Shown here one piece after another: positions 17,734 to 25,129 of a stretch of DNA of 64,000 nucleotides. A program made the translations under genes and the position numbers. Under the pieces are notes generated by a model that searched no databases, was not told the DNA's origin, and saw only the letters and a program-made list of their open reading frames with translations. This DNA comes from Dechloromonas sp. (lineage in GTDB: Bacteria > Pseudomonadota > Gammaproteobacteria > Burkholderiales > Rhodocyclaceae). Where the stretch lies: assembly GCA_011391255.1 (NCBI GenBank), contig JAABQV010000006.1:62001-126000 (forward strand). Reading direction: 5' to 3'. The stretch's first letter is position 1. Every line of letters begins with the position of its first letter.

Positions 17734-18990
17734 ATGGCAAAAAATGACAAACCCAGATACCCCCGCAATGTTCGGCCTCATGGCGACGGTTGGCAAGCTC
17801 AGATTCGTAAAAAAGGCTTTCCGCCACAAACCCGCACTTTCGACAAAATGGCCGATGCCGTCGCCTGGGAGCAAGCCACCCAAAGCTCGATGAACTCGGA
17901 CTTGTGGCAAGACTCGAAAAAAGCACGCGAGACCCCGTTTCCTGACCTTCTGCTTCGCTACGAACAGGAAGAGGCTCCAAAAAAGCGCTCCAAAATCTCC
18001 CAGGAATACCTTTTGCGTGGGCTTCGCGAGGTCAAGCTCTTCCAAAAACCTGCCAGCGCCATTTCAAGCGAAGACATTGCCGCATTCAGAAATGAGCGAG
18101 TAAAGGCTGGCTATGCAGCGTCAACAATCCGCTCTCAGCTCTCCCTTCTTTCCAAAACCTTCAAAGTGGCCAAAACCGAATGGGGCTACAAGTCTCTTGG
18201 CAATCCTGCCGCGGCCGATTCGATTTCACGCCCGGAACTTTCGCCAGCGGCATCACGGACAAGAACGGGGACGGACGAAGAGGTGGAGCAGGTTTTGCAG
18301 AACTCCGAATCCTCGTTTCTTCGTCCTTTCGTATTGCTGCTGCTTGAAACCGCAGCGCGGCGCTCTGATCTTTGCCGATTGAGATGGGAGCAAGTAAATC
18401 TCGAGACGGATACACCAAGTGCGCACTTTCTCGACACAAAAAACAAAGAGCCTCGCAAGATTCCTTTATCTCCCAAAGCGGTGAAAATCATCGAAAGCCT
18501 TCCCGGTCCTCGCAAGGGTCCGGTTTTCAAGCAAAAGGATTGGCATCCGACACCAGAGGACGACGGTTGCCACGCCCCGGCTTTACGAGCGGATTCCGTA
18601 ACACAGGCTTGGATACGTGCGAGGGTGCGAGCAGGAGAAAAGAATCCTGACGTCCTCGACCTTCGACTCCATGACCATCGCCATACCGCGATTACGCGGC
18701 TCGTCGAGGACACTTCCCTTAAAAATGTCGAAGTCGCAGCCATATCCGGACATAAGGATTCGCGACAACTCCAACGCTATTACAACTCGCGCGCTGAAAA
18801 GCTCTCCAAAAAACTAAGGTGGAATCGCTCAGCCAACTTGGCAGAAGCCCAACCTTCAACGGAAGGAACAAAAATCGTCATCTGCAAGCTGCCTGATGGA
18901 CAGTGGTCAGCCAGCCTCGGCGATATTGAGATAGTCGCACCGACAGCCAAAGAGGCCCGAGAAACCCTCAAAGAGTTGGCTGCGGAATAA
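17734..18990 (+). CDS. Tyrosine-family site-specific integrase
   Basis: The 418-residue recombinase has an N-terminal arm-binding region, a SAM-like core-binding domain (residues ~85-160) and a C-terminal catalytic domain. The Arg lies in ETAARRSDLCRLRW, the HxxR box in HDHRHTA (His313, Arg316), the second His in ISGHKDSRQL and the nucleophile at Tyr349 or Tyr350 (QRYYNSR). About 60 residues follow the Tyr, longer than usual. It should catalyse integration into and excision from the tRNA-Ala anticodon-loop site. The ATG at 17734 was preferred to an in-frame TTG 15 bases upstream. It reads inward from the left end. Confidence 0.93.
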   Translation: MAKNDKPRYPRNVRPHGDGWQAQIRKKGFPPQTRTFDKMADAVAWEQATQSSMNSDLWQDSKKARETPFPDLLLRYEQEEAPKKRSKISQEYLLRGLREVKLFQKPASAISSEDIAAFRNERVKAGYAASTIRSQLSLLSKTFKVAKTEWGYKSLGNPAAADSISRPELSPAASRTRTGTDEEVEQVLQNSESSFLRPFVLLLLETAARRSDLCRLRWEQVNLETDTPSAHFLDTKNKEPRKIPLSPKAVKIIESLPGPRKGPVFKQKDWHPTPEDDGCHAPALRADSVTQAWIRARVRAGEKNPDVLDLRLHDHRHTAITRLVEDTSLKNVEVAAISGHKDSRQLQRYYNSRAEKLSKKLRWNRSANLAEAQPSTEGTKIVICKLPDGQWSASLGDIEIVAPTAKEARETLKELAAE

Positions 18991-19098
18991 AACGCACATT
19001 TTTTGAACAAAAGTGAACAATGAAGTCTTTTTCGACCCGCTGGATTCAGCCTTGTGCAGCCGGCACCGATGAAAGCCATTGCCACAGAAGGAAAAACT

Positions 19099-19821
19099 AT
19101 GTCTGCAAAGTTGTTTAGCACTATCGCTGTCCTGCTCGCGGCGCTATTCCCGGTTGGCACGCAAGCGGCAAACAAACTCGAAAACCCCACTTCCTCAGAC
19201 TATACAAAATCAACCCTGAGTCATGAGCAACTAAATACGCTCATCGCAAAGGCTTCTGCCGGAGATGTCCAGGCTGCGCATGAGCTTGGCCGGTTTTATC
19301 TTTATGACAAAATAACCTGCGCCGAGGACGCGCTCTCAGGGCGCAAGAGAATCTCTGAGGAGAAGTTCGATTCGCTCACGTCAGACCAAATGGATGTCGA
19401 TAATCTGATGTTTGCCTGCAATCCTCGCGAGGCCATACATTGGCTAGAAGTTGCCAACGGAAGTTTCAATCCGACGGCCATGAACGACCTTGGCGTCGCC
19501 TACGACGAAACCGGCTCTGAAAAAAAGGCCTTAGGCTGGTATATCAAGGCAGCAACCGCCGGGAGTGTTGAAGGGCAAACCAACCTTGCTGTCGCTCTTT
19601 TGGTTGGCCGCCATGTCCCGATGAACTGGACTCAGGGGTTATTTTGGTCTCGGGTGGCTGGTGATTCGGGGTTTGAGGGAAAATGGAACGGTCTGTATGG
19701 ACGGATGTCGAAACGCGCCAAGGCAAAAGACATACGTGAAGCAGCCAAGATGTATGACGCCTACAAATCAACCGGGCAGATCCCAAAATCGGCAATACCG
19801 GACAGTCCTGCCATTGATTGA
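19099..19821 (+). CDS. Exported Sel1-repeat-like protein
   Basis: A 240-residue protein with a signal peptide (hydrophobic segment to GTQAA) followed by helical repeats of the Sel1/TPR type: AKASAGDVQAAHELGRFYLYD, NPTAMNDLGVAYDETGSEKKALGWYIKAA and GSVEGQTNLAVALLVG. Such proteins act as protein-interaction scaffolds, here probably periplasmic. AGAAGGAAAAACT gives a good ribosome-binding site for this ATG; the frame opens 45 bases further upstream. Specific role unknown. Confidence 0.75.
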   Translation: MSAKLFSTIAVLLAALFPVGTQAANKLENPTSSDYTKSTLSHEQLNTLIAKASAGDVQAAHELGRFYLYDKITCAEDALSGRKRISEEKFDSLTSDQMDVDNLMFACNPREAIHWLEVANGSFNPTAMNDLGVAYDETGSEKKALGWYIKAATAGSVEGQTNLAVALLVGRHVPMNWTQGLFWSRVAGDSGFEGKWNGLYGRMSKRAKAKDIREAAKMYDAYKSTGQIPKSAIPDSPAID

Positions 19822-20325
19822 AATGTTTCGAGCAAGGCCGTTCGACCAAGCAGCAAAAAGCACATCAGCGCCACGGCGAGTCGAATAGATTTTCAGATGC
19901 AGCGGAATTCGGCCTTTTGCGCTAATAACCCACCATTGCAACCTTCGAAGTTCATTAGAAGCAATCTAGGCATCCAATGAACTTTGAACAATCAAACCGC
20001 ACAGGCTGCACACCCTGAGCACAGGCAACCGCTTTCCTCCTGTGCAGCGCAAACCCTTGCCAATACTGGCCTTTCGGACTGCTGCACAACCTGCACAGGT
20101 GTTTTTTAAGAATAAATATAAAACCCCTCTTGGAATCAGCCACCAGCCCAAGAACAACCCTCCTCGAACTCGTGCCCCCTGTGCAGCCCTTAAAACCCTT
20201 GCCCCACAAGGCTTTGGGTTTGCACAAGCAAATCTCCGCCAAGTCTCGCCACCCTGTGCAGCGCCGAACGGCCTTGCGCGGAATCCCGATTCGAATAGGT
20301 TTCCAGAAACAGCGTGGAGCACGAC
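19822..20325. other. Gene-free stretch with TGCACA-rich repeats
   Basis: About 500 bases without a convincing gene. From ~19998 to ~20280 it is full of CTGCACAGG/CCTGTGCAG motifs. The segment 19998-20110 is a diverged copy of 27357-27470. Possible roles are replication iterons, a binding array or a regulatory leader. Confidence 0.5.
19998..20110. repeat. Long repeat copy 1 (pairs with 27357-27470)
   Basis: Roughly 110 bases align with 27357-27470 at about three-quarters identity by eye, including a 20-base exact block at 20081-20100 / 27440-27459. Both copies are rich in TGCACA/TGTGCA and follow a gene end. Confidence 0.6.
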
Positions 20326-20868
20326 ATGGAAACCGCCAAGCCCAGCGAGCGGCAGCACCGAAGAAAAAACCGCCTGCGCATCCGCTGGCTGAATCTCTGG
20401 CGGGAATGGGATTGCCCTCGTTTCACCCTTGAACTCTCCCTCTCAGGACTGGATGGCGATGGATACGAGGGGCATATCGGCGCCACCGGACTAGCCTCGC
20501 GATTCGCAGGGGAGCCCTTCGAGCAATCGGGGCAAGTCCTCCAATCCTTCAAGGTGTTCGCGTTCGAGCGCGACATCACCACCCTGATTGCCGAACTCTC
20601 CGGCCTGCCGCACGTCGACGGCAAGGTATTCGTGCTGATGGGTTCCGACCGATGGAGCGGCATGGCCTCCCTGTGCATGGCCGCGCAGGCAGCCCACCAC
20701 GACGCCGCTTGGCACATGGGCGACATCGAGGCGCTGCGGGCCATCGACGCGCCATTTATTTCCGAGGAGGTCGCCTTGCTCGAATCGCAGTTGCTCAGCA
20801 AGAGCCAAGGGGCCTCCTCCTCGACCAGCCAAGCGTTTTCAACCCGTTCAAATCCCCGCCGTCTCTGA
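20326..20868 (+). CDS. Hypothetical protein of the mobilization region
   Basis: A 180-residue protein I do not recognise. The N-terminus is basic (RRKNRLRIRW), followed by alternating hydrophobic/acidic sequence (LELSLSGLDGDGYEGHIGATGLA) and a C-terminal Ser-rich tail. No signal peptide or membrane segment is seen. It precedes the candidate oriT and mobC on the same strand, so a role in transfer or its control is possible but unproven. The ATG at 20326 is used; a GTG 12 bases upstream is an alternative. Confidence 0.5.
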   Translation: METAKPSERQHRRKNRLRIRWLNLWREWDCPRFTLELSLSGLDGDGYEGHIGATGLASRFAGEPFEQSGQVLQSFKVFAFERDITTLIAELSGLPHVDGKVFVLMGSDRWSGMASLCMAAQAAHHDAAWHMGDIEALRAIDAPFISEEVALLESQLLSKSQGASSSTSQAFSTRSNPRRL

Positions 20869-20919
20869 CAGTCGGCCATTGACTCTCGGGTTCCGTTCCG
20901 GAAATCTGAAAGCAACACC

Positions 20920-20972
20920 GGGCGAGTAGCAAGGTATGCAATCAACCCGTTCCGGATTGCTTGCCCTCGCCC
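20920..20972. promoter_or_regulatory. Candidate oriT (nested inverted repeats upstream of mobC)
   Basis: An outer 7-bp inverted repeat (GGGCGAG at 20920-20926, CTCGCCC at 20966-20972) encloses an inner one (GCAATC at 20938-20943, GATTGC at 20955-20960, extendable with mismatches). Nested repeats 30-80 bases ahead of a MobC-relaxase pair are where oriT is expected. The nic site is not identified. Confidence 0.4.
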
Positions 20973-21002
20973 TGGCGGGACTAAAAACGGAGATGCCACC
21001 CC

Positions 21003-21344
21003 ATGCCGCGACACCTGCTGCCCAAGGAGCGAATCAGAGACAAACGCGTGGACGTTTATCTCTCTCAAACGGAAATCGCGGTCATCGAGGCCAAGGCCAA
21101 AGAGGCCGGCCTACGCCTCGCCGAGTTTCTCCGCTCATCCGCCTTGGGGCAACGAATCCACTCGTTGCCTGCCGCCAACGCGCGACTTTGGGCCGAGCTC
21201 GCCCCGACCTGCTCGAACCTGAACCAGTTGGCACGCTCCGCCAACGAGGGTCGCGTCATCAACATCCCGGCCAACCTGCTCATCGAACTGCACAACCAGG
21301 TGCAGGAGTTGCGGATGGATTTGCTGGGAGGCCCATCACGATAG
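21003..21344 (+). CDS. mobC: MobC-like relaxosome accessory protein
   Basis: A 113-residue protein with an N-terminal ribbon-helix-helix-like part (RVDVYLSQTEIAVIEAKAKEAGLRLAEFLRSSALG) and the MobC signature NLNQLARSANEG. It should bind oriT and help the relaxase melt the nic region. The stop codon overlaps the presumed start of the relaxase gene, a coupled arrangement typical of mobCA pairs. The ATG has CGGAG ten bases upstream. Confidence 0.85.
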   Translation: MPRHLLPKERIRDKRVDVYLSQTEIAVIEAKAKEAGLRLAEFLRSSALGQRIHSLPAANARLWAELAPTCSNLNQLARSANEGRVINIPANLLIELHNQVQELRMDLLGGPSR

Positions 21345-22576
21345 CGAAAATCACCAAGGGCAAGGCGTTTCGCAAGGCCGCCCTATATCTTTTGAACGGC
21401 TCGAACAACGAGGCGCCCGGGCGCGGCGAGCTGCTGGCCACCAACCTCGCGGGCGCCGACGTCAGGGCGTGGAGCACGCAGTTCGGCGCGTTCAGGCGGC
21501 TGAAACCGAACCTGTCGCGAGCCATCGCCCACATTTCGCTAAACCTGAGCCCCGGCGAGCGACAGATCGGCGACGAGGAGTTTGTCGAAATCGCCACCCG
21601 CTTCAAGGAGGGGCTGGGCTACGGCGCGGATTGCCCGTTCATCTTGATACGCCACCGCGACCGGGACCACCAGCACGCCCACCTGCTGCTCTCGCGCATC
21701 TCATCCGACGGCGGCGTTGTCGCTGAGACAAACGACTATCGCAGGGCGGAAAAACTGGCCGTCGCCCTGCGCGTGGAGTTCGGGCTGAAAGGGCCGGCCG
21801 ACAAAAACAAAACAGAGGAGGAGCAAATCATGGAACAGCAAAAGGACGAACGCACCCTTGCCATTGAGGCCCGCTTAGAGGCGGCTGGCGAGGAGACCGA
21901 GGGGCAACTATCCGCCATTTCGGAGCCCGACGCCCCGAGCATCGAGGCAGCCGGCAAACCCATGGTGAAGCAAATCCGCGACTGGCGGCGAGAGATGCTG
22001 GGCGACGAATATCGCCGCGTGCTCGACGACCTGTTTATCGAACAGTTGCGCCACGTCCGCAAAAGCACGAAGGCCCTGACCCTGTATTTCAAAGACGGCG
22101 GACGGGTGCACGACACAGGGGAGCGCATCACCGCCTACGCCACGCCCGACCCGAGGATTGCCGCCCAACGGTTGATGGAGGTCGCGGCGATGCGCGGCTG
22201 GGACTCCGGCATCACCATACGCGGCAGCGACGAGTTCATTCGGGAGGCCATGGCCATCGCCATCGCCCGGAACCTGATTGTCGTTCCGCTGGACGCCCAC
22301 CAGTCGGCCATTTTTGCGGAGGTTCGTCTGCGCATGGCCGGCGCCTCCGCGCCATCGGTTGAGGTCGCAAGCGTCGGCCCCGGGCCAATCAAGCCCTTGC
22401 CTGTGTCGAGAACGGCTGACTCGGCCAGGGCTCCCGTTCGCGGGGCGGGTCTGATGGATGGAAAAGGTGGGCTGTCGGAGCGTTTGGCCCGGATGCGTCA
22501 GGAGCGGGATTCGAATGGCGGGTTTGGCGCGCCACCAAGCGGATTGCCTACGCCGGGACGAAGGGGGCCAAAGTGA
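21341..22576 (+). CDS. MOBP-like relaxase (start codon non-standard)
   Basis: The relaxase nicks oriT and attaches to the 5' end. Conserved parts begin with IAKITKGKAFRKAALYLLNG (catalytic Tyr16 candidate) and include the metal-binding box HRDRDHQHAH (His105, His110, His112). The C-terminal half includes a LPD7-like segment (LTLYFKDGGRVHDTGERITA) and a Pro-rich tail. The whole is ~411 residues. No ATG, GTG or TTG lies between the MobC stop and the catalytic Tyr in this frame; the ATA at 21341 overlaps the MobC TAG and has GGGAGG nine bases upstream, with an ATC at 21335 as alternative. The in-frame extension to 20936 is a shadow of mobC. Confidence 0.8.
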   Translation: MAKITKGKAFRKAALYLLNGSNNEAPGRGELLATNLAGADVRAWSTQFGAFRRLKPNLSRAIAHISLNLSPGERQIGDEEFVEIATRFKEGLGYGADCPFILIRHRDRDHQHAHLLLSRISSDGGVVAETNDYRRAEKLAVALRVEFGLKGPADKNKTEEEQIMEQQKDERTLAIEARLEAAGEETEGQLSAISEPDAPSIEAAGKPMVKQIRDWRREMLGDEYRRVLDDLFIEQLRHVRKSTKALTLYFKDGGRVHDTGERITAYATPDPRIAAQRLMEVAAMRGWDSGITIRGSDEFIREAMAIAIARNLIVVPLDAHQSAIFAEVRLRMAGASAPSVEVASVGPGPIKPLPVSRTADSARAPVRGAGLMDGKGGLSERLARMRQERDSNGGFGAPPSGLPTPGRRGPK

Positions 22577-22656
22577 AATATCGTCCGTTTGCTTTCAGTG
22601 CGTCATTGGTTGAAGGATTGATACTGGATAATCACTAAACCACATGAAAGAAAGTC

Positions 22657-23268
22657 ATGAACACGATTGAAAAATCCATCTTGCTAGTCAATGTTTTGGC
22701 CGATGAAACAAACGAGCTGTCGTTTCCAGAGTCACTAAAAGTTCGCGCGTCTCTGGGGTGCCTAGGAATAGCCCTTGACCATCATCATGCCATCACCATT
22801 CTGGTTCAAAACAACAGAATCGCATCGGCTTTCTCTCTTGCTCGCTTACTTTATGAATCGTTTTTGCGAGGGGCTTGGTTATCACATTGCGCCTCAGACT
22901 TTGATGTAAGTGCATTTATGAGCGGCAAAGAGCCGCCAAAAACCGGAAAAATGACAGAGGCCCTAAAAAAGGTTGATGCATACGCAGGAGAGCATCTAGC
23001 CAAAATGTGGCTCTTGGCATGGGAACCACTTTGCGATTACACCCATTCCGGCGCTTTGCATGTTCAACGGTGGCAAACCAATGGAGCGATTGAGCCTGAT
23101 TACTCATCCGAGGAAATCTCAGAGGTCATGGGCTTTGTGAATCTATTTGCTTCGCTGGCAGCCTTGGAGATTGCTCAAATGGCTGATGAGAGCGAACGAG
23201 AGCATCGACTAATTGAGCGATTACAGCCTTTCTTCTCTTTAACTGACTTGCGTGGAGTTGTTTTCTAG
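22657..23268 (+). CDS. Hypothetical all-helical cargo protein
   Basis: A 203-residue protein with no signal peptide. LGIALDHHHAITILVQNNRIASAFSLARLLYESFLRGAWL resembles the core of helical DUF5677/DUF6988-type proteins found on islands; this is family resemblance by eye only. A second conserved-looking part is WLLAWEPLCDYTHSGALHVQRW. The gene is clearly more AT-rich than mobC/relaxase and ardC on either side, suggesting separate acquisition as cargo. Function unknown. Confidence 0.6.
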   Translation: MNTIEKSILLVNVLADETNELSFPESLKVRASLGCLGIALDHHHAITILVQNNRIASAFSLARLLYESFLRGAWLSHCASDFDVSAFMSGKEPPKTGKMTEALKKVDAYAGEHLAKMWLLAWEPLCDYTHSGALHVQRWQTNGAIEPDYSSEEISEVMGFVNLFASLAALEIAQMADESEREHRLIERLQPFFSLTDLRGVVF

Positions 23269-23336
23269 CTGACATACGGTAAAGACAATAAGTTGCTTCA
23301 CCGGAAGACTGACAGGCATCCACCCCGGAGCCTGCC

Positions 23337-24338
23337 ATGTCCATACGCGAAGAAATCACCCGCCAACTGATTGAGGCCATCGAGGCGGGCACGCCGCCAT
23401 GGCGTCAGGGCTGGTCGGTGCCGCTGCTCCACCGAAATGCGCAAACGGGGAAATCCTATTCGGGCATCAACAACCTTCTCTTGGCTGGCGCGTTGGCCAA
23501 ATCCGGCAACTGCGCCATCGACGAATGGATGACATTCAAGCAGGCCAAGGCGGCCGGCCATTCCATCAAGAAAGGCGCGAAGGCCAGCCACATCGTCAGG
23601 ATGGTCGAGGTGGATCGCTCTGAGAAAACGGGCGACGGCGACGAGGTGCTGGCCGAGGAGCGCGGCAAAAAGTTGGTGATGAAGACCTACGCCGTGTTCA
23701 ACGGCCAGGGCGTCGAGGGCTGGCAGCCCACCGAAAGGGTCAGGCCAAGCATCCAGCCATCCGAGGCGGTGGACGCCATCGTGGCGGGCTTAAAGGCCGA
23801 CGGGATGATTGTCCTGCACGGCGGCAGCGCCGCCTCCTACTCGCCCCGAATCGACACGCTGCGCATGCCCGACCGCGAGGCTTTTGCGGACGCCCTTTCC
23901 CTGCACGCCACCATGCTCCACAAGTGCGGCCACGCCACCGGCCACTCCTCGCGCCTTGCGCGGTTCGGCAAGTCGCTGGGTCTGGACTCGCTGGCGGAGC
24001 GGGCCAAGGAGGAAATCCGGGTGGAGATGGCCGCCAGCTTCCTATGCGCGGAGCTCTTCCCGCCCGGCGGGGAGGTCGGCAACGGCCCCAACATGGGGCA
24101 GAGGGAAATCGCCAACCATGCCGCCTATCTCGACTCATGGCTTCAAGTGCTCAAATCCTCGACGACGCACAACGAGGTATTCCGGGCGGCAGCCGACGCC
24201 CAAAAAATCGCCGACTACCTGAAAGGCATGGCCCTTAAACCGCAGGCCGCCCTCGACGACGAAAGCAAAGCCGTGGAGACACCCGCTCAGCCCGAGCAAG
24301 AGGCAAGGCCCGTCCGCAGAATGGGGATGCGGCCATGA
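23337..24338 (+). CDS. ArdC-family antirestriction / ssDNA-binding protein
   Basis: A 333-residue ArdC-like protein. The N-terminal ssDNA-binding domain shows WRQGWSVPLLHRNAQTGKSYSGINNLLL, WMTFKQAKAAGHSIKKGAKASHIV and YAVFNGQGVEGW. The C-terminal metallopeptidase-like domain has MLHKCGHATGHSSRLAR, EEIRVEMAASFLCAELF and NHAAYLDSWLQVLK. In the family the zinc motif is normally HExxH; here the Glu position is Lys (CAC AAG TGC GGC CAC), so peptidase chemistry is probably lost while DNA binding may remain. It would protect incoming single-stranded DNA during transfer. Its TGA overlaps the next ATG. Confidence 0.85.
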   Translation: MSIREEITRQLIEAIEAGTPPWRQGWSVPLLHRNAQTGKSYSGINNLLLAGALAKSGNCAIDEWMTFKQAKAAGHSIKKGAKASHIVRMVEVDRSEKTGDGDEVLAEERGKKLVMKTYAVFNGQGVEGWQPTERVRPSIQPSEAVDAIVAGLKADGMIVLHGGSAASYSPRIDTLRMPDREAFADALSLHATMLHKCGHATGHSSRLARFGKSLGLDSLAERAKEEIRVEMAASFLCAELFPPGGEVGNGPNMGQREIANHAAYLDSWLQVLKSSTTHNEVFRAAADAQKIADYLKGMALKPQAALDDESKAVETPAQPEQEARPVRRMGMRP

Positions 24339-24610
24339 TCGGAAACCCCGTCTCGCGTAGAGAACGCTGCCTTGAAATCGCCGACGAGCCCGATGGCCTG
24401 CTCTTTGCCGACGGATACGACTCGGCCATTCTCGGTATCGCCAACATTGAAGGCGTGGACGTGGTGGCCTATGACTCGGCCAAGGTGATTTCCATCCTGC
24501 GTCGGCGCGACGGCATGACCCGCGACGAGGCGGAGGAGTTCTTTGACTACAACATCGGCGGCGGCCATTTCGGGGAGCGAACCCCCATTTTCACTCGGCC
24601 TGTTCGCTGA
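24335..24610 (+). CDS. Small conserved phage/plasmid-type protein
   Basis: A 91-residue acidic protein whose core (ADGYDSAILGIAN, VVAYDSAKVISILRRRDGMTRDEAEEFFDYNIGGGHFGERTPIF) matches a small protein often found in phages and plasmids next to replication or ArdC-like genes. Its function is not established. The ATG overlaps the ardC stop (ATGA), so the two are translated together. Confidence 0.7.
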   Translation: MIGNPVSRRERCLEIADEPDGLLFADGYDSAILGIANIEGVDVVAYDSAKVISILRRRDGMTRDEAEEFFDYNIGGGHFGERTPIFTRPVR

Positions 24611-24647
24611 TTTTTTGAGTTGAAAAATATGCCAAAAAGGGGTTGTG

Positions 24648-24709
24648 CACTGCTAATGAATGTGCCACAATGGACACCGATGCGCAGTAATAAGCATCAC
24701 TGCTAATGA
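24648..24709. repeat. 12-bp direct repeats upstream of the HTH gene
   Basis: CACTGCTAATGA occurs at 24648-24659 and 24698-24709, 50 bases apart start to start. They lie in the gap before the HTH gene and could be its operators or a replication site. Confidence 0.45.
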
Positions 24710-24803
24710 CGCTCAGTGCGGGTTTTCGAAACCGTACAAGACAGTGGGCCCTCGGGAATAGTTCCCGCCACTTCTCGCGAAGGGCTTCTCCCAAGGAGCT
24801 CAT

Positions 24804-25016
24804 ATGCAAAGCAACACATTCCCCGTATCACCCGTGCTCACAGTCGAGCAGTTTGCCCAAGCGATGCAGTTGTCGCCGGCCACCGTTCGCCGTTTGCTCG
24901 CATCTGGCCGTCTACCGGTTCAACCGGTCCGTCTGGGTCGTCGCCTGCTTTTTCCGCTGGCGGCGGTTCAGTCGTTTCTGACAGCCCAAAACCCCACCCA
25001 ATCCAACTCGAACTGA
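24804..25016 (+). CDS. Helix-turn-helix excisionase-type protein
   Basis: A 70-residue protein consisting of a winged/MerR-like HTH: LTVEQFAQAMQLSPATVRRLLASGRLPVQPVRLGRRLLFPLAAVQSFL. Such proteins act as excisionases or as regulators of island replication genes. CAAGGAGCTCAT gives a strong ribosome-binding site. It sits directly upstream of the primase-helicase gene, which favours a regulatory role in that operon; a role in excision is also possible. Confidence 0.8.
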   Translation: MQSNTFPVSPVLTVEQFAQAMQLSPATVRRLLASGRLPVQPVRLGRRLLFPLAAVQSFLTAQNPTQSNSN

Positions 25017-25129
25017 ACCCGTCAGGCGTAAACCATGACGGGCCAGTTTGCGATGCTGAGCGGACAACTCAGCCTATCAAACGAGTCGCTTTTGTCAAGG
25101 TTTTGCCTGCTTCCAAAATGGAGCAGAAA

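Noticed and set aside
19990..20290. CRISPR array
   Set aside because: The repeated CTGCACAGG motifs are short, irregularly spaced and in both orientations; no constant repeat-spacer pattern and no cas genes.
20936..21340. In-frame extension of the relaxase over mobC
   Set aside because: It is Arg/Pro/Gln-rich shadow sequence of mobC; relaxases begin near IAKITKGKAF.
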